From contig NZ_VFNI01000004.1 in the NCBI RefSeq assembly GCF_006715495.1, positions 466,815-530,814 of the forward strand: a stretch of 64,000 nt of DNA. The letters run 5' to 3'. This DNA is from Herbaspirillum sp. SJZ106 (GTDB lineage Bacteria; Pseudomonadota; Gammaproteobacteria; Burkholderiales; Burkholderiaceae_D). The translations under genes were made by a program, and so were the position numbers. The notes beneath the pieces were generated by a model. It did no database searches and was not told where the DNA came from. It worked only from the letters and a program-made list of their open reading frames with translations. Within the stretch, counting starts at the first letter, position 1; the number at the start of each line of letters is the position of its first letter. Shown here one piece after another: positions 25,236 to 34,001 of the stretch.

Positions 25236-26777
25236 TTATTGGCCCAGCTTGTAGAACGCCTGGTCCAGTTTCTGCGAGGCCGCGGCCAGCTTGTCGCGCT
25301 GGCCCTTCAGCCACAGTTCGTCCTGCGCCAGGCGCGCGCGCTCGGCGCCCAGCATGCGCTCGACTTCGGCGCGTTGCGGGCCGCCCAGGCCGCGGCTGGA
25401 CTCGATCATGTTCTGCGCCGTCAGCGCCTGGCGGAAACGCTCTTGCGTCAACGGGAACTGCGCATGGTCGAAATCGAAGGCCTTGAGCGCATCGCCGTAG
25501 ATCTTCTGCACCTGGTCGAACGGGATGTCGGCCGGCTTGATCTTGTTGGTGCGGCCATAGGTCACGAGATCCGAGGCGAAGTGGTGGCCGACGCGGAACG
25601 GCACATCCGAATCGCGCTGCAGGATGTCGGCCAGCTCGGTGGTGGTCGAGTAATCGGCATCCACCTCGGCCAGCGCGCGCGCCTTGTCGATCACCAGGTT
25701 GCTCATCAGGTCGGCCAGCTTGCCGAAGGAGTTGGCGGTCAGGTCCAGCGTCTTTTCCACCTGGTCGCGCTTGTAGTCGGGCATGCCGGGCGTGACGTTA
25801 TGCGCTTCGACCTGGAAGGTCATGGCGCCGCCGACCACTTCGCTGGCCTGCAGGCGCAGCACGTTCAGGCCGTAAGGGTTGCGTTTCTGCGGCATGATGC
25901 TGGAGGTGCCGGTCAGGCGGCCTTCGCGGATCATGATCCAGGGGTAAGGGTTGTGGTACTGGGTATGCATGTCCTGCACCAGGATGCCCATGGTCAGCGC
26001 GGCATTGCTGCAGATGCCGACCAGTTCCACGCCCATGTCCAGCGCGCCCAGCTGGGCGGCGTCATAAGAGTTTTCGACCGGGCCGTCGAAACCCAGCAGC
26101 TCGGCCAGCCGGTTGCGGTCGACCGGGAAACTGGAAGTACCCAGCGCGGCCGATCCCAACGGGTTCAGGTTCAGCCGCGCATAGGCTTCCTTGACGCGCG
26201 TGGCATCGCGCCCGAAAGCGGCCGCGAAGGCCAGCAGGTAGTGCGCGTAAGTGGTCGGCTGCGCCTGCACGCCGTTGGTGTAGGCGGGCACGATGGTATC
26301 CAGGTTGTCCGCGGCCAGCTTGAGGAACACCGCCTTGGACTTGTTCATCTGCTCCATCAGGTTCAGCACGCGCTCGCGCTGCATCAGGCGCCGCGTGGTG
26401 GACAGGATGTCCTGGCGGCTGCGGCCGGAATGCATGCGCGAACCGTCCGGGCCGGCGTAGGCCAGGATCAGCGGCTCATATTGCAGGTAGTCGGCGGGAC
26501 GCTTGGCGCCGGGCTGGTCGCCATCCCTGATCACCTGGTCGACGGCCTTGACGATCTTCTTGCCCAGCGCCGGCGGCACGATCTTGTTCTCGATCGTCAT
26601 CACCGTCGAGGCCTTGTTCATTTCTCCCAGAAAGTAAAAGTAATCGTGCGGGCCGCCGCTGGCCTTGTCGGCGGCCAGGGCCGGCACCAGCGCCAGGGCG
26701 GCGAGGCTCAGTACAGCCAGCTGGCGCAGCTTGCCAGGGGTACGGGTCTGGATTGGGCGCAAATCATTGGTTTTCAT
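25236..26777 (-). CDS. Argininosuccinate-lyase-like enzyme with signal peptide
   Basis: A 513-aa member of the aspartase/fumarase/argininosuccinate lyase superfamily. SGRSRQDI, QAQPTTYAHYLLAF and the signature GTSSIMPQKRNP match catalytic regions of ArgH. Before the domain is a basic then hydrophobic stretch with a cleavable look (KLRQLAVLSLAALALVPALAAD), so export to the periplasm is predicted, unlike housekeeping ArgH. Its ATG overlaps the end of the TpsA gene by 14 bp, and the glycosyltransferase follows 101 bp later, so it is co-expressed with the adhesin system. Substrate is unknown. Confidence 0.85.
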   Translation of the reverse strand: MKTNDLRPIQTRTPGKLRQLAVLSLAALALVPALAADKASGGPHDYFYFLGEMNKASTVMTIENKIVPPALGKKIVKAVDQVIRDGDQPGAKRPADYLQYEPLILAYAGPDGSRMHSGRSRQDILSTTRRLMQRERVLNLMEQMNKSKAVFLKLAADNLDTIVPAYTNGVQAQPTTYAHYLLAFAAAFGRDATRVKEAYARLNLNPLGSAALGTSSFPVDRNRLAELLGFDGPVENSYDAAQLGALDMGVELVGICSNAALTMGILVQDMHTQYHNPYPWIMIREGRLTGTSSIMPQKRNPYGLNVLRLQASEVVGGAMTFQVEAHNVTPGMPDYKRDQVEKTLDLTANSFGKLADLMSNLVIDKARALAEVDADYSTTTELADILQRDSDVPFRVGHHFASDLVTYGRTNKIKPADIPFDQVQKIYGDALKAFDFDHAQFPLTQERFRQALTAQNMIESSRGLGGPQRAEVERMLGAERARLAQDELWLKGQRDKLAAASQKLDQAFYKLGQ

Positions 26778-29700
26778 TGTCTTGGCTCTCTGTGGGTGAC
26801 TCGGAAGGGGAAAGGTTGTTGCCGGAGCGCTGGCCGGCGTCTGACGGATTGAGTTGCGCCAGGTCGATGCTGACCCGGTCGCCCTCGTTGCCGATCGGCG
26901 TCATGCGCATGGCCGCGGGCGGCGGGGCGATCCAGCCGTTGTTGAGCTGGTTGCTCTGCAGGAAGCCGGTGGCCGATGCGGTGCCGGTATCGGTCAGGAT
27001 GTTGCTGGCGATGCCGTCCAGGTTGCGCACTACGACGCCTTTGCCGATGGCGGCGATGGTGGTGATGTCGCCCGACTGGCCTATCGGCTTGCCATTGGCG
27101 GCACGGGCAGTAATGGACAGGATGCCATCGGTCACGCGCAGCGTGTTGGTGCCGCCGCTGAAACGCAGGCCATAGGCGCCATTGCTGGCGGCGCTGATGT
27201 TCATGTTGCCGCTGCCGCCGGTGGCGATGGTATTGAAGCCGTTGCTGCCGGAGCCGACGAAGGAGATGCCTTCGCCCGAGCCGTTGCCGGTTCCCGACAA
27301 GCTGATATTGCCGCTGCCCGACAGGATGGACACGCCATTGGCCGCCGCAGACGAAGCCGAGCGGATCAGGATGCCTGCGACGGAAGAGCCGGCGCCGCTG
27401 GTTCCGGTCAGCGCGATGTCGCCACTTACCGTGGCGATGGTGTTGGCGCTGGCGTTGCCGGACGGATAGAGGCTGATGCCGCCGCCATAGGCCGAGCTGC
27501 CGTTGAGCGCCACCGAACCGCTGCCGGTGGCGCGGATCGTGTTGACGCCGGTCTGCATGCCGATGCCGTTGCCATAGCCGCTGCTGCCGGTGATGGAAAG
27601 TTTGCCGTTCTCCACGCTGACGGTAGCGTTGCCGTTGCCATAGAAGGCCACGCCATTGCCCTGGTCGGCGGCGTTGCCGATGAGCGTGACGTTGCCGCTG
27701 CCGGTGGTGCCGATCACGTTGGTGACGGCCAGGATGGCGATGCCGTGGTCCAGTTCGGGAACATTGGGCGAATGAAAATTGCCGTTGAGCGTGATGTTGC
27801 CGCCCTGCGAGGTGATGCGGTTGGCCGAGGCGGTGCCGTTGCCGCCCAAGGCAATTGCATCCGAGGTGCCGACCGAATCGCCGGTCAGCGTGATATTGCC
27901 CGATACGGTGGCAACGTTCACCCCGAGCGAGCCGCCGGTCGAATTGAAGAAGATGCCGTAGCCGCCGAAGCTGTTGGTGCTGTTGCCGTTGATGACGATG
28001 TCGCCACTGGTGGTGGCCAGGTTGATGGAGGCGTTGGCGCCGGAAGGGGCGATATCCACGCCGCGCCCCGAGGCGCTGGTGCCGTCCAGGCGCAACTGGC
28101 CGCTGCCGGCGCCGAGGTTGATGGCGGCATATTGGCCGCCGGCATCCAGCGAGAGGGCCTTGAAGGAGCCGCTGGTCGTGTTGACCTGCGTATTGCTGGA
28201 CGTCAGCGTGACGTTGCCGGCGGTGCTGAGGACGTTGATCTGCGCGCCCGGCGCCGAGGCGGTGCCGTTGCCGGAAGCGATCAGCGCCAGGGACGGCGTG
28301 GTGCCGCCGGCACTGTTGCCGGTGATGGCGATGTTGCCGTCGGTGGCCAGGCTGATCGACGATGCCGCGCCGCTCGAATTGAGCAGGGTGCCATAGCTGC
28401 CGCCGCTATTGCCGGTGACGGAAATATTGCCGCCGGCAGAACGGATGCTGATATTGGAGCTGGCGCCGGAAGAGGCGATATCGACCCCGCGGCTGACGCT
28501 GCTGTTGCCGGTGATGGCGATATTGCCGCCGGCGGTGGCCGCCAGCGCCACCGCGCCGTTGCCCGATGCGGCCAGATAGACCCCGCGGCCGCTGCCGGAA
28601 AAGCCGTTGCCGTTGCCCTGGATGGTCAGGTTGCCGCTGCCCACGCTGATGTTTTGCGAAGAGGCGACGGCCGTGGAGCAGACCAGTACGCCATAGCCGG
28701 AAGTGGCATTGCCGCTGATGCTCACGTTGCCCGAGCCGGTGACGGCGATCGTGTTGCCGGTGCTGAAGATGCGGGTGGCGTTGCCGCTGCCCAGGTTGGT
28801 GCTGTCGATGCTGATCGAGCCGGCGCCGCTGGTGACGATCTTGCCGCCGCCGGTCAGCACAAAGGCTTCGCCCGTGCCGCTGGCGCTGGCCTGCAAGGCG
28901 ACGATGGTGATGTTGCCGCCGCCGGCATCGAGGGTGCTGCCGGAGATTTGGGTGGCGTTGGCGGTGGCGCCGGCCGCCAGCGACGATGAGGTCGCCCCCC
29001 GGATGGTCATGCTGCCGCCGTTGGTGCTGATGTTGCTGCCGTTGGTGATGGCTACGCCGGCGCCATTGGAGACATTGGTGCTGGCATAGGAGCTGCCGGG
29101 CGAGACCGCGCCGCTGATGGTCAGGTTGCCGCCGTTGGTGGCGATGCTGGCGTTGTTGAGCGATACCGAACCGTTGCCGCTGTTGTTGAAGTTGGAATAC
29201 AGCGAGACGTTGAGCGACTTGCCATCCGCGTTGGCGATACTGGTATTGGTCATCACGATGTTGCGGTGCGCCTGCAGCGTCAGCGTGGCATTGCCGACCG
29301 CCTTCACGTTATCCAGCACGTTGATGTCGCCGGACGTGCCGCCGGCCGACGTGGTGCAGACCAGGATATTGGCGCCTTCGCTCAGCGAGGCGTTGAGCGT
29401 GGCCGAACTCAGGTTGGAACTGGCCGAACCGGATGAGGTGAACGGGCTGGTGCCGGTGGCGCCGCCGGCATTGGCGGCGCTGGTGATATTGATGTTGTAC
29501 GGGTCCAGCAGCCAGGTGCCGCCCTGGCCGGACGCCGCCGACAGGTTCACCGCGCCGAATACGTCGAGGTAGTGGCCCGAGGTTTCCACCAGCCCGCCGG
29601 CGCCGGTGCTGCCGCCCCCGGCCACGCTGATGTCGCCGTAGAAGCGGGTGCTGCCGGTCGACCACAGGATGACCTTGCCGCCGTTGCCCGAGGCGTGCGC

Positions 29701-30807
29701 GCTGGCGTCGATGGAGGCGTTGGCGTCCATGTAGGTGGAGGTGGCCTGGAACACGCCGTTGCCGCCCTGGTAATCGCCGCCGGCCAGCACGGTGCCGCCG
29801 CCGGCGTTGCCGGAGGCGTCGATGCGGCTGCCGTCGAACATGCCGACGTATTGGCCGAGCAGCTTCACCGTGCCGCCGGTCTGGCCGGCATCGCGCCCGG
29901 AGACATCGATCGCGCCGCCGTTGGCGACCACGCCGCTGTTGCCGCCGTCCAGCACCACCACGCCGTTGCGCTGCTGCAGGCTGGTGGCTTCGATGATGCC
30001 GCTGTTGTTGACCACTTCGGCCATCAGGGCATTGCCGGCGTGCGCCGTCATCAGCACGGTGCCGCCGCGGGCCTGCAACAGGCCGGCGTTGGATACGCTG
30101 GCGTTGACGGTGGCGTTATTGACCTCCATGTTGATCAGGCCGTCGCCATTGAAGTCGAGCGTGATCTTTTCGCCCGCGCCCAGCACCACCGAGCCGAGCC
30201 GTGCGGCGATGGCGCCTTCGTTGCGCACCTGCGCGCCCAGCAGCGCCACATAGCCGCCGTCGGCGGCCGTGATGCTGCCGAGGTTGACCACCGCGCCGCT
30301 GCCGCCATCCAGCTCGAACACATTCTTGCCGGCCATGAAGTTGGCGTCGGAGATGTTGAGCGCGCTGGCCACCAGCCCGCCCACATTGACCGAAGCGCCG
30401 GCCCCGAACAGCACGCCGGACGGATTGACCAGGTAGACCTGCCCGTTGGCGTTGAGTGCGCCCATGATCTGCGAGGCATCGCTGGACAGCACGCGGTTGA
30501 GCGCCACCGACGACGAAGCGGGCTGCTTGAAGTTGACGGTGGCGGCGCTGCCGATGTTGAAGGTATTCCAGTTGGTCACCATGCGGTCGCTGTTTTGCGT
30601 CACCGTCATGGTATTGCCCGCGGTCGCGATGGCGCCGCTGCCGGCGACGATCTGGCCATTGCCGGGCAGGGCCCCGGCATCGAGCGCCTGGGCCGACAGC
30701 GGGGCCAGGCCGAAGCAGGCGCACAGCGCCGCATGCGCGATCGGGGACAGGGCCGGCAGGCGCGGGGCCGCACGGCGCGCGCGGTGGAACGTGGAAGAAG
30801 TGTTCAT
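26764..30807 (-). CDS. TpsA filamentous-haemagglutinin-type adhesin
   Basis: A 1347-aa exoprotein of two-partner secretion. An extended signal (about 1-42) precedes the TPS secretion domain, marked by NWNTFNIG and NGQVYLVNPSGVLFGAGA. The rest predicts a long right-handed beta-helix of SGNISITGNS-like repeats. By hand count there are about 45 N-x-S/T sequons, fitting glycosylation by the HMW1C homologue in the operon. Only a few cysteines are present (signal, ILVCTTS, VLVCSTA) and none at the C-terminus, so an HMW1-like terminal disulfide anchor is absent. GAGGAGA precedes the ATG; the stop overlaps the lyase start. Confidence 0.92.
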   Translation of the reverse strand: MNTSSTFHRARRAAPRLPALSPIAHAALCACFGLAPLSAQALDAGALPGNGQIVAGSGAIATAGNTMTVTQNSDRMVTNWNTFNIGSAATVNFKQPASSSVALNRVLSSDASQIMGALNANGQVYLVNPSGVLFGAGASVNVGGLVASALNISDANFMAGKNVFELDGGSGAVVNLGSITAADGGYVALLGAQVRNEGAIAARLGSVVLGAGEKITLDFNGDGLINMEVNNATVNASVSNAGLLQARGGTVLMTAHAGNALMAEVVNNSGIIEATSLQQRNGVVVLDGGNSGVVANGGAIDVSGRDAGQTGGTVKLLGQYVGMFDGSRIDASGNAGGGTVLAGGDYQGGNGVFQATSTYMDANASIDASAHASGNGGKVILWSTGSTRFYGDISVAGGGSTGAGGLVETSGHYLDVFGAVNLSAASGQGGTWLLDPYNINITSAANAGGATGTSPFTSSGSASSNLSSATLNASLSEGANILVCTTSAGGTSGDINVLDNVKAVGNATLTLQAHRNIVMTNTSIANADGKSLNVSLYSNFNNSGNGSVSLNNASIATNGGNLTISGAVSPGSSYASTNVSNGAGVAITNGSNISTNGGSMTIRGATSSSLAAGATANATQISGSTLDAGGGNITIVALQASASGTGEAFVLTGGGKIVTSGAGSISIDSTNLGSGNATRIFSTGNTIAVTGSGNVSISGNATSGYGVLVCSTAVASSQNISVGSGNLTIQGNGNGFSGSGRGVYLAASGNGAVALAATAGGNIAITGNSSVSRGVDIASSGASSNISIRSAGGNISVTGNSGGSYGTLLNSSGAASSISLATDGNIAITGNSAGGTTPSLALIASGNGTASAPGAQINVLSTAGNVTLTSSNTQVNTTSGSFKALSLDAGGQYAAINLGAGSGQLRLDGTSASGRGVDIAPSGANASINLATTSGDIVINGNSTNSFGGYGIFFNSTGGSLGVNVATVSGNITLTGDSVGTSDAIALGGNGTASANRITSQGGNITLNGNFHSPNVPELDHGIAILAVTNVIGTTGSGNVTLIGNAADQGNGVAFYGNGNATVSVENGKLSITGSSGYGNGIGMQTGVNTIRATGSGSVALNGSSAYGGGISLYPSGNASANTIATVSGDIALTGTSGAGSSVAGILIRSASSAAANGVSILSGSGNISLSGTGNGSGEGISFVGSGSNGFNTIATGGSGNMNISAASNGAYGLRFSGGTNTLRVTDGILSITARAANGKPIGQSGDITTIAAIGKGVVVRNLDGIASNILTDTGTASATGFLQSNQLNNGWIAPPPAAMRMTPIGNEGDRVSIDLAQLNPSDAGQRSGNNLSPSESPTESQDNENQ

Positions 30808-30816
30808 CGCGTCTCC

Positions 30817-33800
30817 TCAAAAGGTGTAATTGATGCCCAGGCCGATGGCGCGGATGGTGGTGCCCACGCCCGAGGACAGGCCGCTGGCGCCGAGCACGCC
30901 CGCCACCGCATAGTTGTAGTTGGCCAGCGCGTTGTTCCGGAGCACCGTATACTGCCCGAAGATGCGGGTCTGCCGGCTCCAGGCGTAGGAGAAGCCGTAG
31001 GCCTGCTGGCTGGCACCCATGCCGTCGGTGGAGCACTTCACGTTGTTGCCCGAGATCATGCTGCATTCGCCGGGCAGGGCGCGCCCGGCGTTGGCCAGCA
31101 GCGTCCAGGCCCCGATCTTGTGCGACAGGCCCAGCATGTAGGCGCGGCGGCGATAGTTGGACAGGTCGGTCGAGGTGGTGCTGGTGTTGATGACGCCGTA
31201 TTCGGAGTAGGAGAGGTCGTCTGCGATCAGCGATACCTTGGTGGCGCCGAAGTCGTAGCCCAGGCCGTAGCGCAGGCTGAAGTCGGAAGACGAGGTGCCG
31301 GCGGTGACCGCGGTATTGCTGCCTACGCCGCGCGCATTGCGGCCCAGGCTGGCGATGCCGAAGTAATTGATGTGCTGTTCGGCGGCGACGATGGCGGTGA
31401 GCCCGCCATATTCCCAGCTCAGGCTGCCGCTGTACATGTAGCCGGTATTGACGTCGGCAGCGGCTTTCATGCTGTTGTCCGAGAAAGCCAGCTTGGCTTG
31501 CAAGCCATTCCACTTGGGCGTCCAGTAGGCAAACATGCCGGCCTGGCGGCGGTTGAAGGCGGCGTCGTCGTTGTTGGACGAGGAGGCGGTGCCGACCGGC
31601 CCCGAGTTCTTGGTGATGCTGGTGACAAAGCCCGGCGAACCGATCAGGTTGTAGTGCGCGGCGCTGGTGCGGCCCTGGAAAGGATCGAGCGAGGTCATGC
31701 TCTCCTTCATCGGGGTATCCCAGTTGCCGTACATCAGGGTACCGTAGGCCGGATTGTTGAGCGCTACCCCGGTATTGCGCATGTCTTGCGAGTGGCTCCA
31801 GTCGGGCACCGACGGATCGCTGCGGTTGGTGTAGTTCAGGGACAGGCCCAGTTCCAGCTGCCACAGGAATTTCCATTGCTGGTACAACTCGATGCCGCTA
31901 TGCGCGCCGATGTAGGAGACATTGTCGCGCGCGCGCCAGAAGCTGTTCATGTTGCGGCCGTTGGGCGTGGCCAGCCTGCTCTGGTCGGCTGGCGCCTGCG
32001 GCGTGGCGCCGTAGCGGTTCACGTATTCGGGGATCAGGCCCAGCGAGCCGTACAGGACGAATGCGGTTTCCGGCTCTTCGAAATCCTCGCCCTTGCTTCT
32101 CAGGTCGCTGGCCAGTCCGGCGAAAGCCTGCGGCGATCCCGATACCGAGACCCATACGCGGCGCGCATTGCGCTGCTCGGTGGCCGGGTCGACGCCGGGC
32201 GACACCGCGAAGGCGGCATTCATCACGATGTCCTTGTGGTACAGGTTCAGGCCCACGCCATAGCCCGAGCGCGAGAGGCGGTTGGGGCTGTTGTCCCACG
32301 GCGTCTTGTTGACGGTGACGCGACCGGCGTCGCCGAACAGCACGCCTTCGGCCACCGCGCCGCCGATCATGCCCAGCCGCTTGCGCAGTTCCAGCCGGGC
32401 CAGCACGCCTTGGTCGCCGGCCGCTTCGCCCACCGGATAGGCGCGCACGCCGTTGGGGCCGCCCAGGCTCATCTTTTCCGAGGCATCCAGGTTCTTGTCG
32501 GCCCATTGCGCCGACACCGAACCCAGCAGCGCATAGCCGTTGCCCAGTTGCTGCAGGCGCGAGAAGCCGAGGTTGACCTTCTTGTAGTTGCCGGCCGCCC
32601 TGGAGGTGATGGCATCCAGCGCGGCGTCGTTGGGCGTTTCCTTGTCCAGCGTACCGCGCCCGGCGCGGATGCTCCACAGGTTGCCGCCGCCGCCCAGGAA
32701 ATTGTCGCGCCAGTCGCCCGCAAGGCTGGCGCTCCAGAAATTGGAAGACTTGTCGACCACGGTGGCCGAGGTGATGTCCTGGAAGTGGCGGTATTCGGCC
32801 GCCAGCCCGAGGTTGATGTTGGCGTTGCGGCTGCGCAGCAGCGAGCTGTTGAGGAAGAAGGTCGAGACCTTGGCCGAACCGCTGGCTTGCGCATCCTTGA
32901 GGTTCTTGCCGACGTTGTATTGCAGCTCGGCGAAATTGGCGCCGATGGAAACGCCGGTGGCGCCGATCGGCATCGCATAGCCCAGGCCGGCGATGCGCAG
33001 CCCTTCAAACGAGTTCTGGGTATTCAACGTAAAGCTCTCTCCCAGGCCCAGGGCATCGTTCAGGCCGAGCGTGGCGGACAGCCGGTTGGCGCCGGTGTAG
33101 TAGTTGCCGTAGTTGTCGAAGGCGGCGCGCGCGGTCCAGGCGGTGGTCTCGGAGAGCATCAATACGATGTCGGCCGCGCCGGCCTGGGCGGAAGGGCGCA
33201 AGACTGCGCGCACCGACACGCCATTGATGTCGGACAGGCGCAGCAGCACGCGCTCCAGATCGGCTTCGCGGATCACGCTGCCGGGCGTCAAGGCATCGAT
33301 GAAGTGCTGCAGGGTGTCGCGTCCCAGCCGCGTGTGCGGGTCGGTTTGCGCGCTGACGGCGCCGATCACGCCTTCGCGCACGCCGATCTGGACCATGCCG
33401 CCGGCAATTTCCTGCGCCGGCAGGTAGGCGCGCGCCACCGGATAACCCTCGGCGCGGTACAGCGCGGTAATGCGGGCGGCAGCTTCGCGCAGGCCGCGAA
33501 AGTCCAGTTCCTGGCCGACCAGGCCGGCCAGTTCGGTCTGCAACCGGGCGTCGGGCAGCGACTGGTTGCCGGAGAGCCTGAATCCGGCCACATGCACGCG
33601 CACATCGCCGGCCGGCGCCTGGGTTTCATCGCCCGGTTCGCTTTCCTTTTCGATGCGCACGCGCGATTGCGGCATGGCTGGAGCGCGTTCCACCGGCGAC
33701 AGCTGGGGGCGGTTGGCTTCGAACATGCTGCCGGCGGAAGGCGGGGCGCTTTGCGCCAGCCCCGCCGTCGGCATCAACTGGATGATGGGAGCCGCCGCCA

Positions 33801-33864
33801 TCAGCGTGAACATGCGCCGCGCCAGCAAATGCCGGGCGGATCCGGAAAAGCGGATCTTTTTCAT
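30817..33864 (-). CDS. TpsB two-partner transporter fused to a porin-like barrel
   Basis: A 1015-aa outer membrane protein. After a signal peptide (to about 38) a POTRA_2-type domain (about 88-165, VAGFRLSGNQSLPDARLQTE) and an ShlB/FhaC barrel (about 215-575, with NGVRAYPVGEAAGDQG) form a complete TpsB. A 25-residue linker leads to a second barrel (about 600-1015) resembling Burkholderia-type porins: FVLYGSLGLIPEYVNRYG, GNWDTPMKES, and YAWSRQTRIFGQYTVLRNN near the end, closing in NYTF. No signal peptide or stop lies between them. TpsB proteins are normally 550-600 aa. The stop is 9 bp before the TpsA start. Confidence 0.88.
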   Translation of the reverse strand: MKKIRFSGSARHLLARRMFTLMAAAPIIQLMPTAGLAQSAPPSAGSMFEANRPQLSPVERAPAMPQSRVRIEKESEPGDETQAPAGDVRVHVAGFRLSGNQSLPDARLQTELAGLVGQELDFRGLREAAARITALYRAEGYPVARAYLPAQEIAGGMVQIGVREGVIGAVSAQTDPHTRLGRDTLQHFIDALTPGSVIREADLERVLLRLSDINGVSVRAVLRPSAQAGAADIVLMLSETTAWTARAAFDNYGNYYTGANRLSATLGLNDALGLGESFTLNTQNSFEGLRIAGLGYAMPIGATGVSIGANFAELQYNVGKNLKDAQASGSAKVSTFFLNSSLLRSRNANINLGLAAEYRHFQDITSATVVDKSSNFWSASLAGDWRDNFLGGGGNLWSIRAGRGTLDKETPNDAALDAITSRAAGNYKKVNLGFSRLQQLGNGYALLGSVSAQWADKNLDASEKMSLGGPNGVRAYPVGEAAGDQGVLARLELRKRLGMIGGAVAEGVLFGDAGRVTVNKTPWDNSPNRLSRSGYGVGLNLYHKDIVMNAAFAVSPGVDPATEQRNARRVWVSVSGSPQAFAGLASDLRSKGEDFEEPETAFVLYGSLGLIPEYVNRYGATPQAPADQSRLATPNGRNMNSFWRARDNVSYIGAHSGIELYQQWKFLWQLELGLSLNYTNRSDPSVPDWSHSQDMRNTGVALNNPAYGTLMYGNWDTPMKESMTSLDPFQGRTSAAHYNLIGSPGFVTSITKNSGPVGTASSSNNDDAAFNRRQAGMFAYWTPKWNGLQAKLAFSDNSMKAAADVNTGYMYSGSLSWEYGGLTAIVAAEQHINYFGIASLGRNARGVGSNTAVTAGTSSSDFSLRYGLGYDFGATKVSLIADDLSYSEYGVINTSTTSTDLSNYRRRAYMLGLSHKIGAWTLLANAGRALPGECSMISGNNVKCSTDGMGASQQAYGFSYAWSRQTRIFGQYTVLRNNALANYNYAVAGVLGASGLSSGVGTTIRAIGLGINYTF

Positions 33865-33931
33865 GGTGTCTCGATTTATAGTTGCCTCAACCGGTCTGGT
33901 TTTTATTGGACGTGGACCGGTCCCTCCTCGT

Positions 33932-33989
33932 GGAGCGCTGTTGCGCTCCGGCCTTGCCTGCTATTGCCGGACGCTGCTTTGGCGTCCGG
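33932..33989. promoter_or_regulatory. Two tandem hairpins before tpsB
   Basis: GGAGCGC/GCGCTCC (33932-33949, 4-nt loop) and CCGGACGC/GCGTCCGG (33967-33989, 7-nt loop) sit in the 137-bp gap between the hydrolase and TpsB genes. Neither has a T-run on the minus strand, so attenuation or RNA-stability roles fit better than simple termination. Confidence 0.4.
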
Positions 33990-34001
33990 TCGGTTGTGCC
34001 A

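Noticed and set aside
27000..29500. Regularly repeated short motifs that could suggest a CRISPR or minisatellite
   Set aside because: They are degenerate codons for GN(I/V)(S/T) beta-helix repeats of TpsA; spacing varies and there are no identical repeats with unique spacers.
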